Shown: positions 28,394 through 39,242 of the stretch, piece after piece
Layout of the letters: the number at the start of each line of letters is the position of its first letter
Position numbering within the stretch: the first letter of the stretch is position 1
Assembly: GCA_009785525.1 (NCBI GenBank)
Contig: WQWC01000002.1
Span: 60,814-124,813, forward strand
Direction of reading: 5' to 3'
Length of the DNA stretch: 64,000 bases
From: Oscillospiraceae bacterium
Lineage (GTDB): Bacteria > Bacillota > Clostridia > Oscillospirales > Oscillospiraceae
Program-made: the position numbers and the translations under genes
Notes under the pieces: model-generated
Database searches by the model: none
Seen by the model: the letters and a program-made list of their open reading frames with translations, nothing else
Told to the model about the DNA's origin: nothing

Positions 28394-29368
28394 ATGGATA
28401 TTGTAGTATTATGCGGGGGGCTGAGTGCGGAGCGCGACGTCTCTATAGCCAGCGGCACAATGGCTGCCGCCGCGTTGAGGCGGCGCGGTCACAGCGTCTC
28501 GCTTGTCGACTTATTTTTCGGGCATGAAGTAAAAGAATTGCCGGCAGGCGTCAGTGAAAGCGCCCCGGATCTTGAAAATTTGCGGAAACAAAAATCCGGG
28601 CCCGGTCGAATCGCGGATAATATCCCGGAAATATGCAACGCTTGCGATATCGTGTTCATCGCCTTACACGGGGAGGATGGCGAAGACGGTAAGATTCAGT
28701 CCTTGCTTGACCTCATCGGCGTAAAATACACCGGGACAGGCGCGTTAGGCAGTGCAATCGCGATGGACAAAGACATAACAAAACAGCTGTTTTTGCAAAA
28801 CGGGATAAAGACCCCTCGGCGATATTCGGAGGAAAACGCGGAATTCCCATGCGTCGTCAAGCCGAACGCCAGAGGTTCATCGGTCGGCGTATCTATCGTG
28901 ACGGCAGAACACGAATACCCGGCGGCGCTCGCCGAAGCCGCAAAATACGGCGGCGTGATTGTGGAGCAATACATACAGGGCCGTGAACTCACAGTCGGCA
29001 TACTATCCGGGCGCGCTATGCCAGTGGTAGAGATTATCCCCAAAACCGGGTTCTACGACTACAAGAATAAATACCAAAGCGGCATGACCGACAAGGTCTG
29101 TCCGGCAGAGATTTCTGAGGAACTTGCGACGAAGCTTCAGCGTGAAGCGGAGCGTGTCTTTGAGGTGCTAAAATTCGACGTGTATGGGCGCATAGATTTT
29201 ATCGCAGACGACGATGGTGAGGTTTGGTGTCTTGAGGGTAATACTCTACCGGGATTCACCCCGCTGAGTCTTGTTCCCAAAGCGGCGGAGACGGCGGGAA
29301 TGTCATACGACGACTTGTGCGAGACGATTGTATATGAATCGCTGAAAAAGTACGGAGAAACGCCATGA
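28394..29368 (+). CDS. ddl: D-alanine--D-alanine ligase
   Basis: VLCGGLSAERDVSIASG, ALHGEDGEDGKIQSLLDLIGVKYTGTG, CVVKPNARGSSVGVSIV, LEGNTLPGFTPLSLVPK. Confidence 0.96.
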   Translation: MDIVVLCGGLSAERDVSIASGTMAAAALRRRGHSVSLVDLFFGHEVKELPAGVSESAPDLENLRKQKSGPGRIADNIPEICNACDIVFIALHGEDGEDGKIQSLLDLIGVKYTGTGALGSAIAMDKDITKQLFLQNGIKTPRRYSEENAEFPCVVKPNARGSSVGVSIVTAEHEYPAALAEAAKYGGVIVEQYIQGRELTVGILSGRAMPVVEIIPKTGFYDYKNKYQSGMTDKVCPAEISEELATKLQREAERVFEVLKFDVYGRIDFIADDDGEVWCLEGNTLPGFTPLSLVPKAAETAGMSYDDLCETIVYESLKKYGETP

Positions 29369-30732
29369 AACATCTGACGCCGCAAATAATTGCCGACATC
29401 ACGGGTGGGGAGTATATCGGCCGCGATGAGGATCTCAATATCCGCGTTCAGGGGGCCGCTCGCGATAATCGTGAGGTCATGCCAGGCAATCTCTTCATCT
29501 GCATACCCGGTACACGTGTGGATGGGCATTCATTCGCCCAGAGCGCGTTTGAGGCGGGCGCGGCGTGTTGCCTTGCCGAACGCACTCTCACCGACGTGAC
29601 AGGGCCATATGTGAGAGTCAAATCCACGCTGGAAGCGGTTAAAACCCTCGGCGGATACTACAGGAGCCTGTCTGATATCCCGATCATAGGTATAACCGGC
29701 AGCGTGGGCAAGACCACGACGAAAGAGTTGGTCGCTGCTGTCTTGGGTGCGCGGTTCAGCGTGCTGAAAACGCCTGAAAACCTGAATAACGAACTCGGCG
29801 TGCCGCTGACGCTTCTGTCGCTTACAGATCAGCACGAGGCGGCGGTCATTGAAATGGGTATCAGCGATTTCGGCGAGATGAGCGTGCTGGCAGAGATGGT
29901 GCGGCCCGATATACTGGTTATGACGACAATCGGCCATGCGCACCTGGACGCACTGGGCGATTTGGACGGCGTGCTGAAAGCTAAAACAGAGGTGTTTCTG
30001 TACATGCGGGCCAGCGGCATAGGCATTTTAAACGGCGACGATGAATTTTTGCGTAAATACGACCCCGGATTGCGCAAAATAACATTCGGGCTGGGGCACG
30101 GCAATGATTTCCGCTCCGAAAATATCCGCGCTGACGGCATTGCCTCGGTATCATGTGATATTGTGAGCGATAAAGGCCGGTTCTGGGTGACGATACCTGC
30201 TTTCGGGGAGCATTTGGCAATGATGGCACTGCCGGCCGCCGCTGCAGGCAGGTTGCTGGGTCTGTCAGACGAGGAGATTATCCGCGGGCTTAACGCTTAC
30301 ATTCCGGTAGGCGGCAGATCCAATGTGAAGGAAACGGGACATATAACGCTGATTGACGACTGCTATAACGCAAGCCCCGCATCCGTGAAGGCAGCGTTAA
30401 AATCACTGGCCGGACTCACAGGGCGCCGAGTTGCGATTTTGGGCGATATGCTGGAGCTGGGAGATCACGCGGATGACCTGCATCGTGAAATAGGTGAGGC
30501 GGCTTATCGGCATTCGCTGGATTCTCTGATCTGTTGCGGAGATAAGGCACGGCTGGTGTACGACGGTTTCGTAACATCCGGCGGAACCAGCGCGCGGTAT
30601 TTCAAGACAAAGGCGGAACTTATCGCGGAGTTGCCGGAATTGATAGAAAAAGACGACATAGTACTGGTCAAAGCCTCGCACAGCATGGGGTTTGGCGAGA
30701 TCGTTGAGTATCTTGCGGCTATGATGATATAG
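29365..30732 (+). CDS. murF: UDP-N-acetylmuramoyl-tripeptide--D-alanyl-D-alanine ligase
   Basis: GITGSVGKTTTKELVAAVL, NLNNELGVPLTLL, DDCYNASPASVKAAL. Confidence 0.96.
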   Translation: MKHLTPQIIADITGGEYIGRDEDLNIRVQGAARDNREVMPGNLFICIPGTRVDGHSFAQSAFEAGAACCLAERTLTDVTGPYVRVKSTLEAVKTLGGYYRSLSDIPIIGITGSVGKTTTKELVAAVLGARFSVLKTPENLNNELGVPLTLLSLTDQHEAAVIEMGISDFGEMSVLAEMVRPDILVMTTIGHAHLDALGDLDGVLKAKTEVFLYMRASGIGILNGDDEFLRKYDPGLRKITFGLGHGNDFRSENIRADGIASVSCDIVSDKGRFWVTIPAFGEHLAMMALPAAAAGRLLGLSDEEIIRGLNAYIPVGGRSNVKETGHITLIDDCYNASPASVKAALKSLAGLTGRRVAILGDMLELGDHADDLHREIGEAAYRHSLDSLICCGDKARLVYDGFVTSGGTSARYFKTKAELIAELPELIEKDDIVLVKASHSMGFGEIVEYLAAMMI

Positions 30733-30740
30733 GTATGTGA

Positions 30741-30790
30741 AAAGATGATTGCGTTCAACCGAATCAGGTTGAACGCAATCATCTTTGTCT
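30741..30790. terminator. Bidirectional terminator between murF and dapB
   Basis: 20-bp perfect stem aaagatgattgcgttcaacc/ggttgaacgcaatcatcttt. Confidence 0.85.
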
Positions 30791-30801
30791 TTTAGATACC
30801 T

Positions 30802-31566
30802 TTATTCAGCCGAATTTAGGACATCGCGCATATCGTACAGGCCGGGGTTGCGAACTCCGGCCATGAATTTTGCCGCCCGCAGCGCGCCGACGGCGAAAAT
30901 GTCGCGTGAAAACGCCGTGTGTTTAAGCTCAATAACCTCATCATACCCGGCAAAAATAACCTCGTGCTCACCGACTATTGTACCGCCTCTCACGGCGGAA
31001 ATCCCGATTTCATGGGACTGCCGCGCTTCCCGGCGGCTCTGGCGTTCGTGAATATATTCCGGTTCATACGGCAGAGCTTCCCGCGCGGCGTCGGCCAGCA
31101 TAAGGGCGGTTCCGCTAGGTGCGTCAACTTTGCGGCGGTGATGACGCTCCGCAACCTCAACATCAAACGACAGACCAAGAACGGCGCAAGAGCGCTTTAC
31201 GAGATCCGCGAGCAGGTTGATCCCAAGCGACATATTGCCGGAGCGGAACACAGGAAGCGTTTCGGCGGCCTTGTGAATCGCATGTAGGTCGTTGTCAGAG
31301 TATCCTGTGGTGCAGAGGACAAGCGGTATTTTCCTTTCGAGGCAGTAAGAGAGCAAATCCCCCAGAGCGGAGGGCGTCGAAAAATCCACCACAACATCAG
31401 CTGCGCCGCTAAACTCACGCGGGGCGGCGTATACGGGGAAGTTATACAGCTTCTGCGCGTCAACATCAAATCCGGCGGATATGGTGAGTTCCCGGTCGTT
31501 TAACGCAAGTTCCGCAACGGTTCGCCCCATGTGTCCGCTGGAACCTGATATGATTATCTTTAGCAT
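30802..31566 (-). CDS. dapB: 4-hydroxy-tetrahydrodipicolinate reductase
   Basis: MLKIIISGSSGHMGRTVAELA, ERHHRRKVDAPSGTAL, GEHEVIFAG. Confidence 0.95.
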   Translation of the reverse strand: MLKIIISGSSGHMGRTVAELALNDRELTISAGFDVDAQKLYNFPVYAAPREFSGAADVVVDFSTPSALGDLLSYCLERKIPLVLCTTGYSDNDLHAIHKAAETLPVFRSGNMSLGINLLADLVKRSCAVLGLSFDVEVAERHHRRKVDAPSGTALMLADAAREALPYEPEYIHERQSRREARQSHEIGISAVRGGTIVGEHEVIFAGYDEVIELKHTAFSRDIFAVGALRAAKFMAGVRNPGLYDMRDVLNSAE

Positions 31567-31655
31567 GGTAATGATCCCTTTCTCTGTGTAAATGGAATAC
31601 AATGGTACGCATGGCGCATCATCGATACAACTGTAGAAAATGCTTATTGTCGAGG

Positions 31656-31919
31656 CTATAACGTTGCCCATTCTTTACACTGTTCAATCATTTCGCCATT
31701 ATTGCCGTGTTCCTTGTTATATGCAAAGCTGTTAAGTAAATCACATGGGAAATCTTCACATAACCCGCAGTGCGCTAGTCCTTTACTCTCACAGCAAATT
31801 TTTACATCACACTCACCCCAAAAGGGCTTGTCCATTGCAACACAACCCGGACAATCAACGCCGAAGGCTTCTTTGCATTTTAACGGTTCACAAACGGTAC
31901 CACATCTTGATTTGACCAT
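31656..31919 (-). CDS. DUF3795-like Cys-rich small protein
   Basis: CGTVCEPLKCKEAFGVDCPGCVAMDKPFWGECDVKICCESKGLAHCGLCEDFPCDLL. Confidence 0.8.
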   Translation of the reverse strand: MVKSRCGTVCEPLKCKEAFGVDCPGCVAMDKPFWGECDVKICCESKGLAHCGLCEDFPCDLLNSFAYNKEHGNNGEMIEQCKEWATL

Positions 31920-31997
31920 TTTAATCTATCTCCACTAGTACAAATTATTGCCGCGGTAAAACAAAAGCGGGACGCCGGGAGGGCGTCCCCTACAGCG

Positions 31998-32882
31998 TTA
32001 AATCAACCCCACTGCAGCCATTGCCTTCTTCAGCTTCTCCAGATTCTCCGGCGCGGGATCAACCAGCGGCAGACGCAGTTCTCCGACATCCATGCCCATC
32101 AGGTTCAGAGCGGCTTTTACCGGGATCGGGTTGACCTCTATAAACAGCTTACCGATGAGATCAAGATATTTTAGCTGCAATCCGGCGGCGGTTTTGAAGT
32201 CGCCCACCAGACAGGCGTTCGTCATCTCGGCGACGACGTTTGGGACAACATTCGCCAGCACAGAGATAACGCCTTTCGCGCCGATTGACATCATCGGGAC
32301 AACGTCTTCGTCATTCCCGCTCCAGATATAAAACTCATCCCCGCAGGCGGCAATGGCGGAGGCAATCAGCGTGAAATTGCCAGAAGCCTCTTTCACACCG
32401 TTAATATTGGGGTGTTTTGCGAGTTCTTTGTATGTATCAACCTCAAACGACATGCCGGTTCGCGCGGGGACGTTATACAGGATAATCGGCGTATTCACCC
32501 TGTCTGCGATAAAAGCAAAGTGCTTGACAAGGCCACGCTGTGTTGTCTTGTTGTAATACGGTGTGGCCATCATAAGCGCGTCCACCCCTGATTTCTCCGC
32601 CTCCTGCGATAAGAACAGCGCTGCCATTGTATCGTTGCTGCCTGTACCGGCGATTACTTTAACACGGCCGTTCACATGCTTGACGCAGTAATCCACAGTC
32701 GCGCAATGCTCTTCTAAAGACTGGGTGGAAGCCTCTCCGGTAGTTCCGCAGATTGTAATGGCGGCGGTTCCGCCGGCTATTTGGAAATCAATCAGCTCGC
32801 CAAGTTTTTTGTAATCGACTTTCCCGCTACGAAAAGGCGTGACAATAGCGACTGATGAACCAGTAAAAACGGGGATTTTCAT
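31998..32882 (-). CDS. dapA: 4-hydroxy-tetrahydrodipicolinate synthase
   Basis: ICGTTGEASTQSLEEH, VIAGTGSNDTMAALFLSQEAEKSGVDALMMATPYYNK, YNVPARTGM, GVKEASGN. Confidence 0.97.
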   Translation of the reverse strand: MKIPVFTGSSVAIVTPFRSGKVDYKKLGELIDFQIAGGTAAITICGTTGEASTQSLEEHCATVDYCVKHVNGRVKVIAGTGSNDTMAALFLSQEAEKSGVDALMMATPYYNKTTQRGLVKHFAFIADRVNTPIILYNVPARTGMSFEVDTYKELAKHPNINGVKEASGNFTLIASAIAACGDEFYIWSGNDEDVVPMMSIGAKGVISVLANVVPNVVAEMTNACLVGDFKTAAGLQLKYLDLIGKLFIEVNPIPVKAALNLMGMDVGELRLPLVDPAPENLEKLKKAMAAVGLI

Positions 32883-32999
32883 TGTTTGGAACATCCTTTC
32901 ATTGTAATGCGCTGTAGGGGACGATGGCAATCGTCCCGCCGAATCACAGGCCTGACCCTGCAAAAAACGTGATCCCGTAAGGGCGATTATTAATCGCCC

Positions 33000-34079
33000 T
33001 TACATCCACCCCTCCGCACACAGCAATTCCGCCAGCAGAACCGCGCCTCCGGCGGCCCCGCGTAAGGTGTTGTGGCTTAGAGATATGAACTTATAATCGT
33101 ACTGCGTATCAGGCCGCAGACGGCCTATAGAGATGGCCATGCCGTTTTCCAGATTACGGTCAAGCTTAGTCTGCGGGCGATTCTCTTCTTCAAAGTAATG
33201 CAGGAATTGCTTCGGCGCGGACGGCAGATCAAGCTCCTGCGGCCTGCCTTTGAAATCGCGCCAGATTGACTTGATTTCATCCATACTTGGCGGATTCTCA
33301 AACGAAACGAACACGGCGCCCATATGCCCGTCAGACGCGGGAACGCGGATGCACTGCGTCGTAATCGCGGGCAGACTTGCGGGAACTATCTCGGAGGACG
33401 TGACTTCGCCCCAGATTTTCAGCGGTTCTTTTTCCGACTTCTCTTCTTCGCCGCCGATGTAGGGAATCACATTGTCAACCATCTCCGGCCAGGTATCGAA
33501 TGTCTTCCCCGCCCCGGAAATCGCCTGATACGTACATACAAGGGCGCGGTTAAGTCCAAATCTATCACGTAGCGGATGAAGCGCGGGGACATAGCTTTGG
33601 ATAGAACAGTTTGACTTAACGGCGATAAATCCGCGGCTAGTCCCCAGCCGTTTTCTCTGGGCTTCAATCACCGCGATATGATTGGGATTAACCTCCGGTA
33701 TCACCATCGGTACATCCGCAGTCCACCGGTGGGCTGAATTGTTAGAAACGACGGGGCATTCAGCTTTGGCATATGCCTCTTCCAACGCCTTGATTTCTTC
33801 TTTTTTCATGTCAACGGCCGAAAAGACAAAATCCACGGAGTCGGCAATTGCTTTGATATCCATCTCGGCGGAGGTAACTATCAGATTTTTTGCGGATTCC
33901 GGCACCGGGGTTTCCATCATCCACCGGCCCGTGACAGATTCACCGTATGTCATCCCGGCAGAGCGTGAACTGGCGGCGACGGCCGTCAACTCAAACCACG
34001 GGTGTTTGTCAATCAACGAGACAAAACGCTGGCCGACCATTCCCGTGGCGCCGATTACGCCTACTTTGTACTTCTTCAT
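33000..34079 (-). CDS. asd: Aspartate-semialdehyde dehydrogenase
   Basis: KVGVIGATGMVGQRFVSLIDKHP, VVSNNSAHRW, KSNCSIQSYVPAL, YQAISGAG. Confidence 0.96.
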   Translation of the reverse strand: MKKYKVGVIGATGMVGQRFVSLIDKHPWFELTAVAASSRSAGMTYGESVTGRWMMETPVPESAKNLIVTSAEMDIKAIADSVDFVFSAVDMKKEEIKALEEAYAKAECPVVSNNSAHRWTADVPMVIPEVNPNHIAVIEAQRKRLGTSRGFIAVKSNCSIQSYVPALHPLRDRFGLNRALVCTYQAISGAGKTFDTWPEMVDNVIPYIGGEEEKSEKEPLKIWGEVTSSEIVPASLPAITTQCIRVPASDGHMGAVFVSFENPPSMDEIKSIWRDFKGRPQELDLPSAPKQFLHYFEEENRPQTKLDRNLENGMAISIGRLRPDTQYDYKFISLSHNTLRGAAGGAVLLAELLCAEGWM

Positions 34080-34227
34080 TTTTTCAAGACCTCCGTACCC
34101 TATAATATTCAAAAAACAAGATTTAGACTCTATGCAAATTTTGATAAAGCAAATTCGCTAAAATCAAGCTTTGATTCCCCATTGTAACTGTATTTGTAAC
34201 AAAAAAATATAAAAAGTTACAAAAAAA

Positions 34228-34264
34228 TTAATCAGCAGGCTAGTCAACCGGCTGATTTTGTTAT
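34228..34264 (-). terminator. Riboswitch expression-platform terminator upstream of asd
   Basis: Reverse complement AAAATCAGCCGGTTGACTAGCCTGCTGATTAATTTTTTT. Confidence 0.7.
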
Positions 34265-34315
34265 ATAATGTTATCGTAAAAACACGGATAAACACGATAA
34301 ACTACATTTCAAAAG

Positions 34316-34495
34316 CAGACAGCGCTCCAACCCTTCACGGGGCGGCAGTCTTATGGATATTATCCGAAAAGACCAGAGTCAACGCCCCGATTCAGCGCGA
34401 ACCCTTCGGCGGTTTGCCCCTTTTACAGCGGGTTATAAGACTTATCGGAACCCTCGCCGCTGCTACTGATGATAGACCGCACCTCTGAGCTTTTA
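34316..34495 (-). promoter_or_regulatory. Lysine riboswitch (L-box)
   Basis: Reverse complement contains AGAGGTGCGG...AGTAGCAGCGGCGAGGG...AAAAGGGGCAAACCGCCGAAGGGTTCGCGCTGAATCGGGGCGTTGACTCTGGTC...GGGTTGGAGCGCTGTCTGC; upstream of asd-dapA-dapB. Confidence 0.88.
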
Positions 34496-34508
34496 TGGTA
34501 TATCTAGC

Positions 34509-34537
34509 ATTTTACTATGTCTGTGTTTGTTTGTCAA
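34509..34537 (-). promoter_or_regulatory. Sigma-A promoter TTGACA-17-TAAAAT driving the lysine riboswitch operon
   Basis: Reverse complement TTGACA AACAAACACAGACATAG TAAAAT. Confidence 0.75.
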
Positions 34538-34586
34538 GTGGACATCCCCTATGGTCCATATCACGTCATAAGGAGTCAGCAAAAAA

Positions 34587-36356
34587 ATGAACAAAACGAT
34601 AAAACGGATAGTGTCTGCTATAATGGCGCTTTGTATAATCTTTGCCGCGGCGGTGTTTGGATCGCCGCAGATGGTGCATGACGCTCACGCGGCGAATCAG
34701 GCGGTGTTTACGCCGCCCGTTTCTACGATGCGGATAGGCCTGGCTTTCGGTACAAATGCGGTTGCATCGGCTAATCTGCAAAACGCCGATGGTATGGGCA
34801 GTGGATTTTACTTCGGTTTTTTCCATGACAGGGAGTTTGTCCCGATAGGCGCATATACAAATGCCACGGCGATATCGATGATGATGGACAGGAACATGAC
34901 TTGGCACCCCGATTCAAGAGAGTATCGCGAAGGTACAGAAGGCTCTGTTGTCGTTGGAGTATTTCATATCCAGCTGGATATGCCGTTTGATACATATGCG
35001 GAAGCCAGGGCGGAGGCTAATTTGCGGACGCGGCAGAACGCGCGGTCATTTGTCAAATACTATAGGGGGCGGTTTTTCGTCTGCGTGGGCCAGTATACAA
35101 CAAGGGACGCGGCAGAATCGGCACAGGCGGCGATGAATCTCACGGAAACAAGTCATATAACAGCAGGTTCGCAGCATACAATAACGGTTGTGGAAACCGG
35201 CACGAATAATATTCTGTTTGAATTCGACTACGGCGCGACTCGCCATCTTGGCGTGATGCCGAGGTCACAACGGGGTGTGAATCCTGAAACATGGTTCAGG
35301 GGGAATCGGTATCACGGCGGGTTCCAATACGCCCGGCTGACCGGCGGGGCGATAACGGTGGTCAATTTTGTCAATATTGAAGACTACGTAAAAGGCGTTG
35401 TGCCTTATGAAATGCCGAATAACTGGCCGATTGAGGCGTTGAAAGCCCAGGCCGTCACCGCGCGGACGTTTGCCATGGGCAGACTGGACAGATATCGCGC
35501 CCAAGGGTTTGATATATGTAGAACGGAACACTGCCAAGTTTACAGGGGGCGCGGGGAAGCTAACGCGCGGACCGATACAGCCGTAAGGGAAACTGCCGGT
35601 GTGTACGTGACGATTAACGGCAGACTGGTCGGGACATACTATGCGTCATCCAATGGCGGCGCGTCTGAAAACAGTGAGAATGTGTGGGTCTCAGCATACT
35701 CGCACTTACGGGGCGTGATCGACCCGTTTGAGGCGGAGATCGCCTATAGGATACCGAATTATCATTGGGAAGTCAGCTTCACCTCGGAACAGATTACACG
35801 GCGTTTGCGGGACAGGGGATTTAATGTGGGACAGATCGTCCATATGGAAGTGTCTGAATATTCGCCGACAGGCAACGCGATAGCCGTGACGATGAGAGAT
35901 GAGAACGGCAGAAACTGGACATTCAGAAGGCGCAATGAGCTTATGACCGCACTCGGTGTCCGTACGCAGCGGTTTGACATCGGCGAGAGACGATGGGTGA
36001 GCAACTTTGCCGGAGTCGGCGGGATACATGTAAACAGTCCCGGCAACAGGCTCCCGTCAAGGGCATACGCTGTCGGAAGTGACGGAGTCTCACGCCCGGT
36101 GACAGGAGGATATATGTACGCGATAACCGGTACAAATGCAGTTGAACGCCTCATCACAGCCCCGCAGACTGGCGGAGGCGGGACAATTGTGGGCGGAGGC
36201 AACGGCATGATAGACGGGGTCTTCACTATCAGAGGTACCGGTAACGGCCACAACGTCGGAATGAGCCAGTGGGGCGCATATGCCATGGCAAGCTTGCATG
36301 GAAAAACTTATGTTGAGATTATTCAATTTTATTTCACGGGGGTAACTGTTGGATGA
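34587..36356 (+). CDS. SpoIID/LytB domain protein
   Basis: [89 protein letters not shown]. Confidence 0.93.
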   Translation: MNKTIKRIVSAIMALCIIFAAAVFGSPQMVHDAHAANQAVFTPPVSTMRIGLAFGTNAVASANLQNADGMGSGFYFGFFHDREFVPIGAYTNATAISMMMDRNMTWHPDSREYREGTEGSVVVGVFHIQLDMPFDTYAEARAEANLRTRQNARSFVKYYRGRFFVCVGQYTTRDAAESAQAAMNLTETSHITAGSQHTITVVETGTNNILFEFDYGATRHLGVMPRSQRGVNPETWFRGNRYHGGFQYARLTGGAITVVNFVNIEDYVKGVVPYEMPNNWPIEALKAQAVTARTFAMGRLDRYRAQGFDICRTEHCQVYRGRGEANARTDTAVRETAGVYVTINGRLVGTYYASSNGGASENSENVWVSAYSHLRGVIDPFEAEIAYRIPNYHWEVSFTSEQITRRLRDRGFNVGQIVHMEVSEYSPTGNAIAVTMRDENGRNWTFRRRNELMTALGVRTQRFDIGERRWVSNFAGVGGIHVNSPGNRLPSRAYAVGSDGVSRPVTGGYMYAITGTNAVERLITAPQTGGGGTIVGGGNGMIDGVFTIRGTGNGHNVGMSQWGAYAMASLHGKTYVEIIQFYFTGVTVG

Positions 36357-37375
36357 ATAAAAGCGACTTTAGCTTCACACTGCCGGAAGAGCTGATTGCA
36401 CAGACACCGTTAGAGCGGCGCGAGGACTCAAGACTTATGTGCCTGAACAGGAAAACGGGTGAGACGGAACATAGGATATTCCATGAACTGCCGGACATTT
36501 TACGTGCCGGGGATTGTCTTATTATGAACGACTCACGCGTGTTGCCGGCCCGCCTTCTTGGAAATCTGAGGACAGGCGGCGCTATAGAAGTGGTGCTTCT
36601 GCGTGACTTGGGGGACGGCGTTTGGGAATGCCTCACCCGTCCGGGAAGAAAGACAAAAATTGGCACGGAGATTATCTTCGGCGATGGCGAGCTGACAGCA
36701 GAAGTAACCGGCGAGGCCGAAGATGGGAACAGGCTGTTAAAATTCCACTATAGGGGGATTTTCCTAGAAGTGCTGGAGCGGCTAGGCAGAACTCCGTTGC
36801 CGCCGTATATACATGAAGAGCTGGAGGATTCTGAGCGGTATCAGACAGTGTATTCAAAAGAGGTTGGCTCCGCCGCCGCGCCGACAGCGGGATTGCATTT
36901 TACGAAAGAACTGCTTGCGGAGATAGAATCCCGAGGGGTAGAGCTGTGTTATCTGACACTGCATGTGGGTCTGGGTACATTCCGCCCTGTCAAGGTGGAT
37001 GATATTGAGGATCATAGAATGCACGCCGAATATTGCCTGATATCAGCGGAAACGGCAGCGCGGATAAACAAAGCGAGAGAATCTGGCGGACGCGCAATTT
37101 GCGTTGGAACAACATCGTGCCGCACACTTGAATCGGTCGCCGATGAATCAGGCAAGCTCTCCGAATTTTCGGGATTCACGGATATTTTCATCTACCCCGG
37201 ATATGAGTTCAAAGCTACAGACGGATTGATTACGAATTTCCATCTGCCGGAGAGTACGCTTATAATGATGATATCAGCCTTGGCCGGGCGTGAAAACGTG
37301 CTGGACGCGTACAACGAGGCAGTGCGGGAGCGGTACAGATTCTTCTCTTTCGGCGACGCGATGCTGATTGTGTGA
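36353..37375 (+). CDS. queA: S-adenosylmethionine:tRNA ribosyltransferase-isomerase
   Basis: [69 protein letters not shown]. Confidence 0.97.
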   Translation: MNKSDFSFTLPEELIAQTPLERREDSRLMCLNRKTGETEHRIFHELPDILRAGDCLIMNDSRVLPARLLGNLRTGGAIEVVLLRDLGDGVWECLTRPGRKTKIGTEIIFGDGELTAEVTGEAEDGNRLLKFHYRGIFLEVLERLGRTPLPPYIHEELEDSERYQTVYSKEVGSAAAPTAGLHFTKELLAEIESRGVELCYLTLHVGLGTFRPVKVDDIEDHRMHAEYCLISAETAARINKARESGGRAICVGTTSCRTLESVADESGKLSEFSGFTDIFIYPGYEFKATDGLITNFHLPESTLIMMISALAGRENVLDAYNEAVRERYRFFSFGDAMLIV

Positions 37376-37401
37376 TAAGCACTATTGTAACGTTTTCCCT
37401 G

Positions 37402-37434
37402 TGGCAGTATAATACCGTCACAGGGAATTGTGTT
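37402..37434. terminator. Hairpin after queA
   Basis: ttccctgtggcagtataataccgtcacagggaa followed by ttgtgttttttg. Confidence 0.65.
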
Positions 37435-37584
37435 TTTTGACAGTAAAAATGAGGTCGATTATCGACACGTATCAGATCATAGTGCTCAATCAACGGCAAA
37501 ATTGCCGGGGACAACACTGAGCATTTTTTGACATGACTTTTCATTATTTGATATTGTAATATTGACAAGAAAGGGGGCTAACCT

Positions 37585-39177
37585 GTGAACTGGATACAAA
37601 GCCTGACAAAAGCCATCAATTATATCGAAAACAACCTCACCCATAACATTAGCGTCAGCGGTGTCGCGGACAAGGTGTATGCTTCCAACTCCAATTTCCA
37701 ACGTGTTTTTCATCTGGCAACAGGCATAACCATCGGAGACTATATCCGGAACAGGCGCTTGAGTTTGGCCGGGCAGGAGTTGCTGCATCCAAAGAATAGA
37801 ATTATTGATGTGGCAATGAAGTATCAATATGATACGCAGGAAAGTTTTTCTAAGGCTTTCACACGATTCCACGGAATCAGCCCTTCTGATGCGCGGAAGC
37901 AACGGAGTATGCTTAAATACTTCCACCCGTTAGTCATCAATATTACGATTCAGGGAGGATTCAACATGTCAGATAGCTTGGAAATCTTAACATCGGCACA
38001 GCACTCGGCAATGGAATCGGATTCCATCGCAGACTTATTTGCGGGGGTCGAGCCTGCACGTACAAGCAACAAGATTCAGAACTACCGCAGAATTGAATCT
38101 TGGCAGAATTATTTTCTTTGTTCCGCCATTTACTCTGTTGGAGAAAAGCTGGGTGTGGATATAGAAGATTTTAAGTTTTACGCCAACTTTACCGGCGACA
38201 ATTTTACCTATCTCTATGCCGCCGAGAAAGGCAATCCCGCCAATGTGCAATGTGACAGCGGTGTGACTGCCTCTTTCTTTATGCCCCATGTAGTGAAAAA
38301 GGCATATGCCGCTTTCGGCTATAACTGTATTTATATCTCCAACAGTCAAATAAAAAAGGACTTCCGCGCGGTGATGAATGCCATCAAAGCCTCCATTGAC
38401 AAGGGGATCCCCGTTTTAGCTTGGGGCATGGGCAATGTGATGGTGGGAATGGGCGACAGGTATGACCCGTCTGATTGGGCCGCGGGTGATGTAAATATTA
38501 GCTTTAGCCGGTATGATACGCTGCCTGAAGGATGTCTTATCGGCGGCTACGATGAAAACGATGTGCTGTATGTGAATCTTTACCCCGGAGAGGAACGTAT
38601 GCCCGAAGGGTCTATTGATGAATATGGCTACTCTGCGATTACCAATGGCTTGGACACCACTTGTGGGCTATTTTTCGTGGGCGCTAAACTTGAAAACCAG
38701 GATATGCGCCAACTGTATCTGGACGCGATTGAATCCATTCCCACCTTTCTGACCCTGCCCGTCTTCGAAAGCACTTGGGGAGGCACATACGCTTTTGGTA
38801 AAGCGGCCTTTGATGTATGGGCGGATACGCTTGTCACAGAAGAATATTTCGCTGATAAAGCCGATGAGGAACTCAACGGAATATGCTGGAACTTGCATTG
38901 TTCGCCTTACTGTTGCGTTTGCACAAGCGGGGCGTATGAGTTTATCAAAGACGCGGCTGAAAAATATCCCGACCTAACGATAGCCGCAAATATTCTGCCG
39001 CTATATAAGAAAATGGGCGAATATAAGGATGAAATCTGGCGACTGCAAGACGGCTTCTTCCCCTCGATGGATGAATTCCGAAACCCCGAATTTAGGATGC
39101 AAATAGCTGAGATATTGATGAAAATGGGAGGGCTTTGTGTCGACATACTTAGGCTGTTTGAACGGGATTTAGTATAA
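37585..39177 (+). CDS. AraC-family HTH regulator fused to a large C-terminal BtrH/C39-like domain
   Basis: INYIENNLTHNISVSGVADKVYASNSNFQRVFHLATGITIGDYIRNRRLSLAG...FSKAFTRFHGISPSDARK; C-terminal ~400 aa with GIPVLAWG and CLIGGYDENDVLYVNLY. Confidence 0.8.
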   Translation: MNWIQSLTKAINYIENNLTHNISVSGVADKVYASNSNFQRVFHLATGITIGDYIRNRRLSLAGQELLHPKNRIIDVAMKYQYDTQESFSKAFTRFHGISPSDARKQRSMLKYFHPLVINITIQGGFNMSDSLEILTSAQHSAMESDSIADLFAGVEPARTSNKIQNYRRIESWQNYFLCSAIYSVGEKLGVDIEDFKFYANFTGDNFTYLYAAEKGNPANVQCDSGVTASFFMPHVVKKAYAAFGYNCIYISNSQIKKDFRAVMNAIKASIDKGIPVLAWGMGNVMVGMGDRYDPSDWAAGDVNISFSRYDTLPEGCLIGGYDENDVLYVNLYPGEERMPEGSIDEYGYSAITNGLDTTCGLFFVGAKLENQDMRQLYLDAIESIPTFLTLPVFESTWGGTYAFGKAAFDVWADTLVTEEYFADKADEELNGICWNLHCSPYCCVCTSGAYEFIKDAAEKYPDLTIAANILPLYKKMGEYKDEIWRLQDGFFPSMDEFRNPEFRMQIAEILMKMGGLCVDILRLFERDLV

Positions 39178-39183
39178 AAACGC

Positions 39184-39212
39184 TTGACAGCGGCGCGGAG
39201 GTCGCGTATAAT
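39184..39212 (+). promoter_or_regulatory. Consensus sigma-A promoter TTGACA-17-TATAAT
   Basis: ttgaca gcggcgcggaggtcgcg tataat upstream of the cobalamin riboswitch. Confidence 0.88.
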
Positions 39213-39242
39213 CAACTCGAACTTAATTATTGATAAAATGAA

